Source: Acidobacteriota bacterium
GTDB lineage: Bacteria; Acidobacteriota; Thermoanaerobaculia; Multivoradales; J023
Direction: 5' to 3'
Length of the DNA: 64,000 nt
Assembly (NCBI GenBank): GCA_029263315.1
Contig: JAJCXR010000038.1
Span: 124,001-188,000, forward strand
Positions within the stretch are counted from its first letter, which is position 1; each line of letters opens with the position of its first letter. The notes beneath the pieces are model-generated. The model was not told the DNA's origin, did no database searches, and was given only the letters and a program-made list of their open reading frames with translations. This document shows positions 8,834 through 16,904 of the stretch, one piece after another. The position numbers were made by a program, and so were the translations under genes.

Positions 8834-9736
8834 TCAGGGGCTGTCGCCGCCGTCGTCCTGGGGCGCAGTCTCCCGCACCAAGCCGTGCAGGTTCTGACCG
8901 ACAAAACCGTGCGGGAACGACTCGACACCCGGGAAGCCGAGCTCCACATCGCGGCCGTCCTTCGGCATCCAAGCGCTGCCGAAGAGGTAGTCCCAGAGGC
9001 TCAAGGTCAAGCCGAAATTGGCGCCATGGGGATGTTCCGGCGGCAGGTGCTTGGCATGGTGCCAGATGTGCATTTGCGGGTTGTTGAAGAGGTATTTCAA
9101 AGGCCCCAGCTCGAGCTTGAAGTTGGAGTGGTTGAAGTGGCCGACGGTGAGGGTGAAGAGATGGACGATGAAAAAATCGTCGATGCCAAAGCCGATCGTC
9201 GCCAAGGGTAGGTATTCGAGACTGCGGTAGACCACATTCTCCATCCAGTGATAGCGCAGGTGGGCGGCGAAGCCCATTTGCTCCACGGAGTGGTGGACCT
9301 TGTGGAATTCCCACAGGGCGGGCACCCGGTGGAGCAGCCGGTGCACGTTCCACTGCACGAAGTCGCGCACCAAAAACAAGGTGAAGAGCTGGGCCCAAAC
9401 GGGCCAAGAGCCGATTTCCAAGGCCACCAGATTGCGCACCCCGAAGGATGCCAGCAGGTCGTTGAAGGCGGAGACTACGACGTCCGAGGCGGCGTTGTAG
9501 ATGAGCAGCGAGAACAGGAAGAAGTTGAAGAACATGTAGAAGGCGTCGAGCCAGAAGTCTTTGCGCAGGCGGGGCTGATCCCGGCGCCAAGGACGCAATA
9601 ACTCGAGGGCGAAGAAAAAGAGCGACACCGCCAGCAGCCAGTAGACGTAGTTGCGCCAATGGGGATGGGTCACTTCGTGCCACAGGTAATTGGCATAACC
9701 ACGGTAGCCGTCCAGGAAGGTGTACCAGTACTTCAT
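8834..9736 (-). CDS. Sterol desaturase / fatty acid hydroxylase family protein
   Basis: A 300-residue integral membrane di-iron enzyme. The three histidine clusters of the family are present: HRLLH at 132-136, HKVHH at 145-149 and HIWHH at 223-227. Hydrophobic segments lie at about 30-48, 65-82 and 112-126 before the first cluster and at 175-200 before the third. Such enzymes hydroxylate or desaturate lipids with molecular oxygen. Substrates in bacteria include sterols, hopanoids, carotenoids and lipid acyl chains, and nothing here discriminates between them. The gene is monocistronic by appearance and converges on the cyclophilin gene. Confidence 0.92.
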   Translation of the reverse strand: MKYWYTFLDGYRGYANYLWHEVTHPHWRNYVYWLLAVSLFFFALELLRPWRRDQPRLRKDFWLDAFYMFFNFFLFSLLIYNAASDVVVSAFNDLLASFGVRNLVALEIGSWPVWAQLFTLFLVRDFVQWNVHRLLHRVPALWEFHKVHHSVEQMGFAAHLRYHWMENVVYRSLEYLPLATIGFGIDDFFIVHLFTLTVGHFNHSNFKLELGPLKYLFNNPQMHIWHHAKHLPPEHPHGANFGLTLSLWDYLFGSAWMPKDGRDVELGFPGVESFPHGFVGQNLHGLVRETAPQDDGGDSP

Positions 9737-9900
9737 AGGTCAACTCTAACGAATTCTCCAACAAAGTGCCGGCTTGACGTCGACAGCCCGGGGCCCTGGG
9801 GGATAGCCTACGGCCGACACACAACCTTGCCGACACCCCACCCCACCGTTGAGCCCCGGTGGCTGGGCAATGGGCTCAGGCCGAGACGAGCTTGGATGGG

Positions 9901-11397
9901 ATGAGGACCGTTTTGAAACGTACAACGTTGGTCGCCAGCATGACCGTAGCGCCGGACCCCGAGGGCGACGACCTGCGTCGTCTGTCGGCCCTGGCGGATG
10001 TTCTGGAGGTGCGCGCCGACTTGGTGGGAGATTTGGATCCGCAGTGGCTGCGCCAGCATTTCTCCGGCGCGCTTCTCTATACCCTGCGCAGCCGGGCCGA
10101 GGGTGGTGCCTTCGAGGGTGGCAAAAACAGTCGACGTCGGCGCCTCGGCGAGGCGGCCGCCAAGGGTTTCGATCTGGTGGACCTGGAAGCGGAGCGGGAT
10201 CTCGCCGATGACCAGTTGGAAGCGGTGCCGAAAGCCCAACGACTGGTCTCCTGGCACGGCATCGCCAACAATCTGACCGCCCTCAAGGGGCGTTTCGAAC
10301 GCATGGCGGCGACCCCCGCCCGCTACTACAAGCTGATTTCCAAAACCCGCGAAGAAGGCGATGCCCTGCGTCCCCTGGCGCTGCTCGACGACCTGCGGCG
10401 GGACGATGTCATCGCCTTCGGCATGGGCGCCATCGGCACCTGGACGCGCATCGTGGCGCCGCGTCTCGGCTCGCCCCTGGTATATGCCGCTTGGGGCGAG
10501 GTGCCGGCCGCCCCGGGGCAGCTGACCATCGAGCAGCTGCGACGGGACTACGGTTTTCCCGACCTACCGCCCGCCACCGGTCTGTACGGCATTGTCGGTT
10601 GCCCGGTCAGCCACTCCCTGTCGCCCCGCTTGCACAACGGCGCCTACCGGGCCCTGGGATTTCCGGGGGTCTACGTGCCCTTCCATGTCGAGTCCTTCGG
10701 CGACTTCTGGCTCGATGTCCTCGAGGTCGACGCCTTGGCTTCCTTTGGTTTGCCCCTGCGCGGTTTGACCGTCACCTCCCCGTACAAAGAGGCCGCCTTG
10801 GCGGTGGCCGGGGCGAGCAGCCCGCGGGCCGAGCGCATCGCCGCCGCCAATACATTGGTGCTGCACGAAGGGGTTTGGGAAGCGGAGTCCACCGATCCCG
10901 AAGGGGTCGTCGGGGCCCTGCAAGCTTTGCAGGTGACCCTCGCCGGTCGCCGCGCCGCCGTCGTCGGTTGTGGTGGCGCCGGGCGCGCCGCCGCCTGTGG
11001 CCTCGACTTGGCGGGGGCGGCGGTCACCTTGGTCAACCGCACCGTGGCGAGCGGCGAGAAAGCCGCCGAAGAGATGCACTTAGACTTTCTGCCGTTGCAG
11101 GATTTCGACGCCGCCGACTACGACATCGTTGTCCAGGCCACTTCGTTGGGCCATCACAGCGACGACCCGCTGCCCTTCGATGTCAGACGGTTGCGCCCCG
11201 ACACGGCGGTGGTGGAGATGGTCTACGATCGCCAGGCCACGCCCCTACAGCTGCGCGCCGCCGAGCGAAAATGCCGCGTCGTCGATGGGCGCAGCGTCTT
11301 GCTGCATCAAGCCTACGGCCAGTTTCGCATGCATACCGGCGTGACCCTCGATCCGAGCTTGGCGACGCGCCTGCTGCGCGATAATGACGGGAGTTGA
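9901..11397 (+). CDS. aroDE: Bifunctional 3-dehydroquinate dehydratase (type I) / shikimate dehydrogenase
   Basis: A 498-residue fusion from ATG 9901; a GTG at 9859 would add 14 residues. The N-terminal half is a type I dehydroquinase, with the catalytic histidine at 119 (SWHGI) and the Schiff-base lysine at 144 (YYKLIS). From about residue 227 it becomes shikimate dehydrogenase: the substrate-binding serines 239 and 241 in SHSLSP, catalytic Lys296 (TSPYKEA), Asp332 (STDPEG) and the NADP-binding GCGGAGRA at 357-364. It performs the third and fourth steps of the shikimate route in one chain, as in plants and chlamydiae. It lies upstream of hisS and the his-trp operon, whose trpE uses the pathway product chorismate. 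Confidence 0.96.
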   Translation: MRTVLKRTTLVASMTVAPDPEGDDLRRLSALADVLEVRADLVGDLDPQWLRQHFSGALLYTLRSRAEGGAFEGGKNSRRRRLGEAAAKGFDLVDLEAERDLADDQLEAVPKAQRLVSWHGIANNLTALKGRFERMAATPARYYKLISKTREEGDALRPLALLDDLRRDDVIAFGMGAIGTWTRIVAPRLGSPLVYAAWGEVPAAPGQLTIEQLRRDYGFPDLPPATGLYGIVGCPVSHSLSPRLHNGAYRALGFPGVYVPFHVESFGDFWLDVLEVDALASFGLPLRGLTVTSPYKEAALAVAGASSPRAERIAAANTLVLHEGVWEAESTDPEGVVGALQALQVTLAGRRAAVVGCGGAGRAAACGLDLAGAAVTLVNRTVASGEKAAEEMHLDFLPLQDFDAADYDIVVQATSLGHHSDDPLPFDVRRLRPDTAVVEMVYDRQATPLQLRAAERKCRVVDGRSVLLHQAYGQFRMHTGVTLDPSLATRLLRDNDGS

Positions 11398-11508
11398 AAC
11401 AGTTTTTTGAGACATTTTTAGCGGTAGCTTGGATTTTTTGTCCCCAGCGGGGCAGCACATCACAGCCGGGCCACCCCCGATGCCCGGCGGAGGAACGATA
11501 GGGATACC

Positions 11509-13005
11509 ATGGCCAAGAAAAAGAAGAGCTTTCGCACGAAACCTAGAATTCCCAGGGGTATGCAGGATCACTTCGCCGAGGCCGTCCTGGCCCGGCGGCA
11601 GATGATGGGTGCCATCCAAGATGTGTACCAGCGCTTCGGCTTCGATCCCCTGGAGACCCCGGCACTGGAGTATGTCGACGTGCTCGGCAAGTTTCTGCCG
11701 GAGAGCGACACCCCGGCGGGGGGGGTCTTCTCCCTGCGCGACGACGACGAGCAGTGGATCGCCCTGCGCTACGATTTGACGGCGCCCCTGTCGCGGGTCT
11801 ATGCCCAGTACCACCAGGGGTTGCCGACCCCTTTTCGGCGCTATCAGATGGGGCCGGTGTACCGTCAGGAGAAGCCGGGGCCGGGTCGCTTTCGCGAGTT
11901 CTACCAATGTGATTTCGATACCGTCGGCACCTCGTCGGTGGCGGCCGATGCCGAGGTCTGTGCCGTCCTCGCCGAGTGCTTCGAAGCCCTGGGCATCGGG
12001 CGCGGCAACTATGTCGTTCGGGTCAACAACCGCAAAGTGCTCAACGGTGTGCTCGACGCCCTCGAGCTGCCACAGGACGACTTCAATAGCGGCCAGCTGA
12101 CCCGCTTGACCGTCCTCCGGGCCATCGACAAGCTGGACCGACTCGGCGCCCAGGGCGTGCGCCAGCTGCTGGCCGACGGCCGCAAGGACGAGTCCGGCGA
12201 TTTCACCGCCGGCGCCAAGCTGAGCCCCGATCAGATCGACATCGTGATGGCCTATGTCGAAACCAGCGACGGCGATCGGCAGGCCGTCTGCCAACGTCTG
12301 CAAGAGCTGGTGGGCAACAGCGCCGTGGGGGCCGAAGGGGTCACGGAGATGCGCCAGATCGACGACCTGCTACAGGCCATGGACCTGGGCTCCGATCGTG
12401 TTCTCTTCGATCCCAGCGTGGTGCGTGGCTTGGCCTACTACACCGGGCCGGTCTTCGAAGCGGAGCTCACTTTCGAAGTCGAGGACGAAGGCGAGGTGCG
12501 TCCCTTCGGCTCGGTGGCCGGCGGCGGCCGCTACGATGACTTGGTGAAACGTTTCACCGGCACCGAGGTACCCGCCACCGGCGCCAGCATCGGCGTCGAT
12601 CGCCTGTTGGCCGCCCTCAAGGAGCTCGGCAAGATCGGCCAGAGCCTCCAGCACAAACCCGTCGTCGTCACCGTCATGGACCGCGACCACCTCACCGATT
12701 ACCAAACCATGGTCGGTGAGCTGCGGCGGGCCGGCATTGCCGCCGAGCTCTACCTCGGCACCAGCGGCTTCCGGGCCCAAATGAAATATGCCGACAAGCG
12801 GCAAGCCCCCATCGCCATCATCGCCGGCAGCGACGAGTTCGAGCGCCAGGAGGTGACCTTGAAGGATCTAGCCCTGGGCCAAGAGATGTCGAAGGAAATC
12901 ACCGATCGCGAGGAGTGGACCAGCGCTCGACCGGCGCAGGTCACCGTCAAACGTGCGACCCTGGCCGAGGCGGTGGGCAAGATGTTGGCGGAGCAGGCGG
13001 GGTAG
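11509..13005 (+). CDS. hisS: Histidyl-tRNA synthetase
   Basis: A 498-residue class II synthetase. Motif 1 lies around [12 protein letters not shown]. Motif 2 is [28 protein letters not shown]. The histidine-specific HisA motif appears as [14 protein letters not shown], and motif 3 as [12 protein letters not shown], followed by a C-terminal anticodon-binding domain. The length and the [13 protein letters not shown] form are closer to the longer HisRS class also seen in eukaryotes and some bacteria than to the E. coli type. A run AGGG at 11500-11504 may serve as ribosome binding site. It sits one accessory patch upstream of the his operon. Confidence 0.97.
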   Translation: MAKKKKSFRTKPRIPRGMQDHFAEAVLARRQMMGAIQDVYQRFGFDPLETPALEYVDVLGKFLPESDTPAGGVFSLRDDDEQWIALRYDLTAPLSRVYAQYHQGLPTPFRRYQMGPVYRQEKPGPGRFREFYQCDFDTVGTSSVAADAEVCAVLAECFEALGIGRGNYVVRVNNRKVLNGVLDALELPQDDFNSGQLTRLTVLRAIDKLDRLGAQGVRQLLADGRKDESGDFTAGAKLSPDQIDIVMAYVETSDGDRQAVCQRLQELVGNSAVGAEGVTEMRQIDDLLQAMDLGSDRVLFDPSVVRGLAYYTGPVFEAELTFEVEDEGEVRPFGSVAGGGRYDDLVKRFTGTEVPATGASIGVDRLLAALKELGKIGQSLQHKPVVVTVMDRDHLTDYQTMVGELRRAGIAAELYLGTSGFRAQMKYADKRQAPIAIIAGSDEFERQEVTLKDLALGQEMSKEITDREEWTSARPAQVTVKRATLAEAVGKMLAEQAG

Positions 13006-13039
13006 GAGCTCCGACTCCGGGACCTATTTTAGAGGCTCT

Positions 13040-13081
13040 TCTATGCATGGATTGAAAATCCGATTTACAATCTATGCATGG
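13040..13081 (+). promoter_or_regulatory. Direct repeats flanking a -10 element at the start of the DUF4143 gene
   Basis: The 11-base sequence TCTATGCATGG occurs at 13040-13050 and again at 13071-13081, 31 bases apart (about three helical turns). The second copy contains the ATG start codon at 13078. Between them lies TACAAT at 13066-13071, a good -10 match placed so that transcription would begin at or within a base or two of the ATG. A short inverted repeat GGATT-GAA-AATCC occurs at 13049-13061. The layout suggests a leaderless transcript with an operator on both sides of the -10. The promoter reading is inference. Confidence 0.5.
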
Positions 13082-14256
13082 TAATTCCCCGAAACTTACA
13101 GAAACCGTTGTTGGACTTGGCCAGCTCGATGCCGGTGGTGGCGGTTACCGGACCTCGGCAATCGGGTAAGACCACCCTTTGCCGGGCCACTTTCCCGGAG
13201 CTACCCTACGTCTCACTGGAGCCTTTGGATATCCGCAGCTATGCGCTGGAGGATCCGCGAGGATTTCTCCAGGAGCACGCTGACGGCGCTATCTTCGACG
13301 AAGTCCAGCGGACGCCTGATCTGTTCAGCTACCTGCAGCAGGAGGTGGATGAGAGGCCCCAGCCCGGGCGCTTCATTCTGACCGGTTCGCAGCATTTCGG
13401 CTTGAGCGCGAAGCTTTCCCAGAGCTTGGCCGGCCGCATCGGGATTCTCAACCTCTTGCCGCCTAGCCTTGACGAGCTGACTCACTTCGGTCGGCCGCTG
13501 GACGATCTTTGGACGGTGCTGTGGACCGGTGCCTATCCGCGCATCTACGATCGTTCCCTCGATCCCGGACGGTGGCTGGCGGATTATGCTACGACTTATG
13601 TGCAACGGGATGTGCGACAAGTCCTCAGAGTGACAGATTTGGAGGCCTTCACCACCTTTCTGCGCCTCATCGCCGGCCGGACGGCCAGCGAGGTCAACTT
13701 GACGTCATTGGGCGGCGACGCGGGAATCACACATCCCACAGTGCGAGCTTGGCTGTCAGTGCTCGAGACAAGCTTCATTTGCCAACGGTTGCCAGCCTGG
13801 CATGCCAGCCAGCGAAAGCAGGTGATCAAGGCTTCGAAGCTTCACCTTCTCGATTCTGGGCTGGCCTGCTATCTGTTGGGCATTTCCGAGCCCAGTCAAT
13901 TGCGACACCATCCCCTACGCGGCGCCCTGTTCGAGAGTTGGGTTGCCTCCGAGATCACGAAATCCCGTCTACATCGCGGCTTACCACAACGCATGTTCCA
14001 TTTCCGCGATGCTAGGGGTCTCGAAGTGGATCTCTTGGTGCAAGCGGGAGATCGCCTAACGGCGGTAGAGGTCAAGTCGTCTGCCACCATTGCGAGGGAT
14101 TTTTTCTCGGGTCTGAAGCGGCTCGGTGAGTATGTAGAGGCGCATAAATCCCACTTGACCTATCAGCCGAGGGTGATCTTTGGTGGCGAAGAGGGACAAA
14201 ACAGACGCCAAGGCAAAGTGCTGCCGTGGCGACAGATACATGATGTCGCATGGTAG
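13078..14256 (+). CDS. AAA ATPase with C-terminal DUF4143 (nuclease-like) domain
   Basis: A 392-residue protein of the widespread ATPase plus DUF4143 family. The P-loop is GPRQSGKT at 25-32, a Walker B-like IFDEVQRTPDLF follows, and LTGSQ is the sensor motif. The C-terminal region carries the DUF4143 signature with LDSGLACYLLG, then RDARGLEVDLLV and AVEVKSS, an arrangement like the E/D...D...ExK core of PD-(D/E)XK nucleases. The biological role of the family is not established; members are often accessory and found near toxin-antitoxin or mobile genes, as here. The 3' end overlaps the remnant toxin frame on the other strand. Confidence 0.9.
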   Translation: MVIPRNLQKPLLDLASSMPVVAVTGPRQSGKTTLCRATFPELPYVSLEPLDIRSYALEDPRGFLQEHADGAIFDEVQRTPDLFSYLQQEVDERPQPGRFILTGSQHFGLSAKLSQSLAGRIGILNLLPPSLDELTHFGRPLDDLWTVLWTGAYPRIYDRSLDPGRWLADYATTYVQRDVRQVLRVTDLEAFTTFLRLIAGRTASEVNLTSLGGDAGITHPTVRAWLSVLETSFICQRLPAWHASQRKQVIKASKLHLLDSGLACYLLGISEPSQLRHHPLRGALFESWVASEITKSRLHRGLPQRMFHFRDARGLEVDLLVQAGDRLTAVEVKSSATIARDFFSGLKRLGEYVEAHKSHLTYQPRVIFGGEEGQNRRQGKVLPWRQIHDVAW

Positions 14257-14507
14257 GCCCCGGATTCTTCGATTTCCAGACCCGGGATGCCCGCGAAGTT
14301 GCGACCGATCCTGGTCAGCAGACGAGCATCGAAGGCCGACGCTGTGACCCCGGTGGCGATATCGGCCGTACGACGACGGGGTGAGCCAAGGCGCCGGAAG
14401 CACTCGGCAGCTTTGGTGGCAAGATTTTCGGACAAGGGATGATGCCATTCGCGACCAGCCATTGAGAGGGCATAGACCAAGTAATCCGTGTCGATATGGA
14501 TTCTCAC
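14163..14507 (-). pseudogene. PIN-domain (VapC-like) toxin with internal deletion
   Basis: A 114-codon frame starting at GTG 14507, sharing one base with the antitoxin stop, as in a normal antitoxin-toxin pair. The first 15 residues (MRIHIDTDYLVYALS) are a standard PIN start and residues about 34-80 (ECFRRLGSPRRR through FAGIPGLEIE) a standard PIN end. The roughly 50 residues that normally separate them, including the second acidic residue of the active site, are missing. The later acidic residue usually in RNARDF is replaced by Asn70 (RIGRNF). After residue 80 the frame reads on through non-homologous sequence and into the 3' end of the ATPase gene. It is very likely inactive. Confidence 0.75.
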
Positions 14508-14761
14508 TAAAAGCCCTCGTCCTGTTCCTTGAGCCGCCGAATTTCCTCGTCCGCATCGTGACCGTCAAAGAGCTCGATGAGCCTATCGAGGCTTTGTCTC
14601 CGATGACGACACGTCTCGCCTGATACCCCAAAGACGTGGTCATGATGACTCATGACCGCCCGGCGGACCGCCTCTGAGGTAGAACAGTCATAGTGAAGTG
14701 CCAGCTTTTTGGCGGCTTGGCGGGTCTCTGAATCGAAGAGCAGAGTGATTCGGTGTGCCAT
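14507..14761 (-). CDS. Ribbon-helix-helix antitoxin-like protein
   Basis: An 84-residue protein. The N-terminal half (ITLLFDSETRQAAKKLALHYDCSTSEAVRRAV) has the strand-helix-helix pattern of ribbon-helix-helix DNA-binding proteins. The charged C-terminal half, ending IRRLKEQDEGF, would be the toxin-neutralising tail. It directly precedes the deleted PIN toxin. It may survive as an orphan autoregulator or stand-alone repressor. Its start is about 70 bases from the -35 element of the his-trp promoter, on the opposite strand. Confidence 0.75.
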   Translation of the reverse strand: MAHRITLLFDSETRQAAKKLALHYDCSTSEAVRRAVMSHHDHVFGVSGETCRHRRQSLDRLIELFDGHDADEEIRRLKEQDEGF

Positions 14762-14831
14762 ATGTTGTGTCTATCATGTGTGTTCAGTAAAACTCTGCGT
14801 GGGGAGAGGCCCATGGATGCATCTCTGCCCC

Positions 14832-14860
14832 TTGACACGCTGCGCCCCGGCTGGTGTAAT
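14832..14860 (+). promoter_or_regulatory. Sigma70-type promoter of the his-trp operon
   Basis: A consensus TTGACA at 14832-14837 and TGTAAT at 14855-14860 are separated by exactly 17 bases. Predicted transcription start is near 14867, about 36 bases before the leader ATG at 14903. It is the best promoter match I found in the window. Confidence 0.7.
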
Positions 14861-14902
14861 CCGCCCGTCGATTTGCCTCGACGCCCAAAGGTTCGTCCCA
14901 AC

Positions 14903-15007
14903 ATGATGATTCTGCAAGCCAACGTCCCAGCGACGCAACCCACCTCCTCGCACTCGGGGACCACGTCCTGTGGTTGGTGGCATGGCCTGCATCATCACGG
15001 CATCTGA
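14903..15007 (+). CDS. Candidate his-trp operon leader peptide with tandem Trp and His codons
   Basis: A 34-codon frame from ATG 14903 (or 33 codons from ATG 14906), with AAAGG at 14887-14891 as a weak ribosome binding site. It begins about 36 bases after the predicted transcription start. Its last codons encode CGWWHGLHHHGI: two tandem Trp codons (14975-14980), one His codon (14981-14983) and three consecutive His codons (14990-14998), then TGA at 15005-15007. An intrinsic terminator begins two bases after the stop codon. The downstream operon makes both histidine and tryptophan, so the codon content matches both products. Leader peptides of this type regulate by ribosome stalling in enterobacterial his and trp operons. 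That this one does so is inference. A longer in-frame start at 14813 would precede the predicted transcription start and is less likely. Confidence 0.65.
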   Translation: MMILQANVPATQPTSSHSGTTSCGWWHGLHHHGI

Positions 15008-15008
15008 G

Positions 15009-15037
15009 CCGGGACGCAGGAATCGTCTCGGTTTTCT
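15009..15037 (+). terminator. Intrinsic terminator (attenuator) between leader peptide and hisZ
   Basis: CCGGGACG at 15009-15016 pairs over its full 8 bases (one G-U) with CGTCTCGG at 15024-15031 around a 7-base loop, followed by TTTTCT at 15032-15037. It lies within the transcribed leader and 230 bases before the first structural gene, so it can only act as an attenuator. CGTCCTG at 14964-14970, just before the Trp codons, can pair with CGGGACG at 15010-15016 (7 bp, one G-U) and is the best candidate antiterminator. A further copy of CCGGGACG at 15041-15048 could also pair with the 3' arm, but lies beyond the U-tract. Confidence 0.7.
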
Positions 15038-15267
15038 AACCCGGGACGGATCTATACAGGCGTCGTAGCCACCGATCTCTCCCGAATATTCACGGAAGAG
15101 ATCAACATGCGACAGACTCACCCAAGACACACCCCCCTTGATTTGATCGACAGCCCCTTGCTGGCAAGGTGCCTGCGATATTTACCCCCATCGACGGCCG
15201 ATGGTGTGGCGGCGACCGTCGCTTCGGAGGTTGCCAAAACTTCGCCGAGCCCCTGGCGCTGGCCGTC

Positions 15268-16284
15268 ATGAGGGTGTCGTCATCGGCCCTGCCCACCGGT
15301 GTGGCGGCGTTGTTTCAGCACAGCGCCGCCGCCCGTCGGCAGATCGAGCGGCGCCTGATCGCCCGCTTGGAGCGCAACGACGATGCCCGCCTCGGGGGCT
15401 TCTCCGAGGTGATCTTGCCGATCATCGACTATCTCGACCCCTACGAAGAGATGCTCGGTCGGATGAATCGGCGCGAGCTCTACCACTTCGTCGACCGCGA
15501 CGGCGAGGTGTTGGCCGTACGCTCGGATTTCACCGCCATGTTGGCCCGCTTGGTGGCGCCGCGGCTGTCGTCCATGGAGTTGCCGCTGCGCTTCTTCTAC
15601 TGCGGCGACGTGGTGCGCTACCAAGAAGAACAGGCCGGTCGCCAGCGCGAGCTCTACCAATTGGGGGCGGAGATGTTGGAGGCGCCGGGGGAGGAGGCCG
15701 GGGAGGTTTTGGAGCAAACGGCCCTGCGGCAGTTTCTCGATCTGTTGACCGCCGGGGAACGCCAACGGCTGATGGTGGTGGTGGGGGTCGCCGGGGCCCT
15801 CGATCAGTTGATCCTCAAGCGTGCCGCCGGCTCGGGAATGTCGCCCTCGGCCGTCGTCGAGGCGGTGATGCGTCGCGAACGCCGGGTGGCGGGGGATGAT
15901 CTCGCCCTGCGTCAGATCCTGGTGGACGGTGTGCCCGAGGATCTGTCGATCTTCGAGCCCGCCTTGGCGGCCCGCTTGCAGCGTCTTCAGGCTTGGTGTG
16001 AGGCGCTCAACCAAGACTTTCCGAGAATCGAGGTGAGGGTTGATCTGGCGGAGTTCGCCGACCAGCCGATGGCCCCGCAGCTCGACTTCGTGGCCGGCAA
16101 GCGCAGCTACTACGACGGTGTCGTCTTTCGCGCCTTCGCCGGCAAAGCCGCCGAGCCGGTGGGCGGCGGCGGGCGCTACGACCGTCTCTTCCGCAACCTG
16201 GGTGCGGAGGTCAACGCCTGCGGCTTTTCCCTCAATCTCGACCCCTTGAGCAGCCGTCCCGACGACGGGGAGGTGGCCCGATGA
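15268..16284 (+). CDS. hisZ: ATP phosphoribosyltransferase regulatory subunit HisZ
   Basis: A 338-residue HisRS paralogue from ATG 15268; an in-frame start at 15169 would add 33 non-conserved residues. HisZ proteins normally begin near LPTGVAALF, which supports the later start. It retains the class II fold pieces, such as RSDFTAMLARLVA, RFFYCGDVVRY and GGGGRYDRLF, but lacks tRNA synthetase function. It is the partner of short-form HisG and confers activity and histidine feedback on the first step of histidine synthesis. It is the first structural gene of the operon. The 15049-15267 leader stretch before it holds no other recognisable feature. Its stop overlaps the hisG start (ATGA). Confidence 0.92.
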   Translation: MRVSSSALPTGVAALFQHSAAARRQIERRLIARLERNDDARLGGFSEVILPIIDYLDPYEEMLGRMNRRELYHFVDRDGEVLAVRSDFTAMLARLVAPRLSSMELPLRFFYCGDVVRYQEEQAGRQRELYQLGAEMLEAPGEEAGEVLEQTALRQFLDLLTAGERQRLMVVVGVAGALDQLILKRAAGSGMSPSAVVEAVMRRERRVAGDDLALRQILVDGVPEDLSIFEPALAARLQRLQAWCEALNQDFPRIEVRVDLAEFADQPMAPQLDFVAGKRSYYDGVVFRAFAGKAAEPVGGGGRYDRLFRNLGAEVNACGFSLNLDPLSSRPDDGEVAR

Positions 16285-16904
16285 TCCTCGCCCTACCCAA
16301 AGGACGCAACCTGAAAATCGCCCTCGCCGCCTTCCGCGCCGCCGGTTTTGGCCTCGATGGCCTGGAGACGACGGACAGGCGCCTGCGCATGAGCTTTCCC
16401 GAGGACGATCTCGAGGTCTTGATGCTCAAGGATTGGGATCTGCCCCTCTATGTGCAATACGGCATCGCCGACTGCGGGGTGGTGGGCAGCGATGTCCTGG
16501 AAGAGGTGGACGGTGACCTGCTAGTGCCGGTGCGCTTCAAGGACGGCCACTGCCGTCTTTCGATCATCGGTTACCAAGGTGCCATGCCGAAGCCAGGGGA
16601 GCAAGCCCGCCTGGCCTCGAAATATCCGCAGACGGCCCGGCGCATTCTGGCCAACCGTCCCTGGGGGGCGGAGGTGATGAAGCTTTCGGGCTCCGTCGAG
16701 CTGGCGCCCCTGCTCGACTTGGCGGACGTGGCGGTGGACATCGTGCAGACGGGCCAAACCCTGAAGGACAATGGCCTGGTGGAGTTGGAGGTGGTGCGTG
16801 AGGTGGCGCCTTGCCTGGTTTTCAATCGCGCCTCGTACCAACTGCATCGCAGCAAAATCAACGGCTGGCTCGAGCGTTTCGAGGCGGCAGGGGTGGTGGT
16901 CTGA
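16281..16904 (+). CDS. hisG: ATP phosphoribosyltransferase catalytic subunit, short form
   Basis: A 207-residue HisG of the short class that requires HisZ. It condenses ATP and PRPP, the committed step of histidine synthesis. Landmarks are ILALPKGRN at the N-terminus, YGIADCGVVGSDVL, and the PRPP-binding loop region DVAVDIVQTGQTLKDNGL. The C-terminal regulatory domain of long-form HisG is absent, consistent with hisZ immediately upstream. Start overlaps hisZ by four bases and the stop overlaps hisD by one base (TGATG), indicating translational coupling. Confidence 0.97.
   Translation: MILALPKGRNLKIALAAFRAAGFGLDGLETTDRRLRMSFPEDDLEVLMLKDWDLPLYVQYGIADCGVVGSDVLEEVDGDLLVPVRFKDGHCRLSIIGYQGAMPKPGEQARLASKYPQTARRILANRPWGAEVMKLSGSVELAPLLDLADVAVDIVQTGQTLKDNGLVELEVVREVAPCLVFNRASYQLHRSKINGWLERFEAAGVVV

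Noticed and set aside
15024..15048. The CGTCTCGG/CCGGGACG pairing after the his-trp terminator as a classical antiterminator
   Set aside because: The second partner lies beyond the U-tract, so polymerase would already have terminated before it is made. An upstream partner (14964-14970) is the better candidate.
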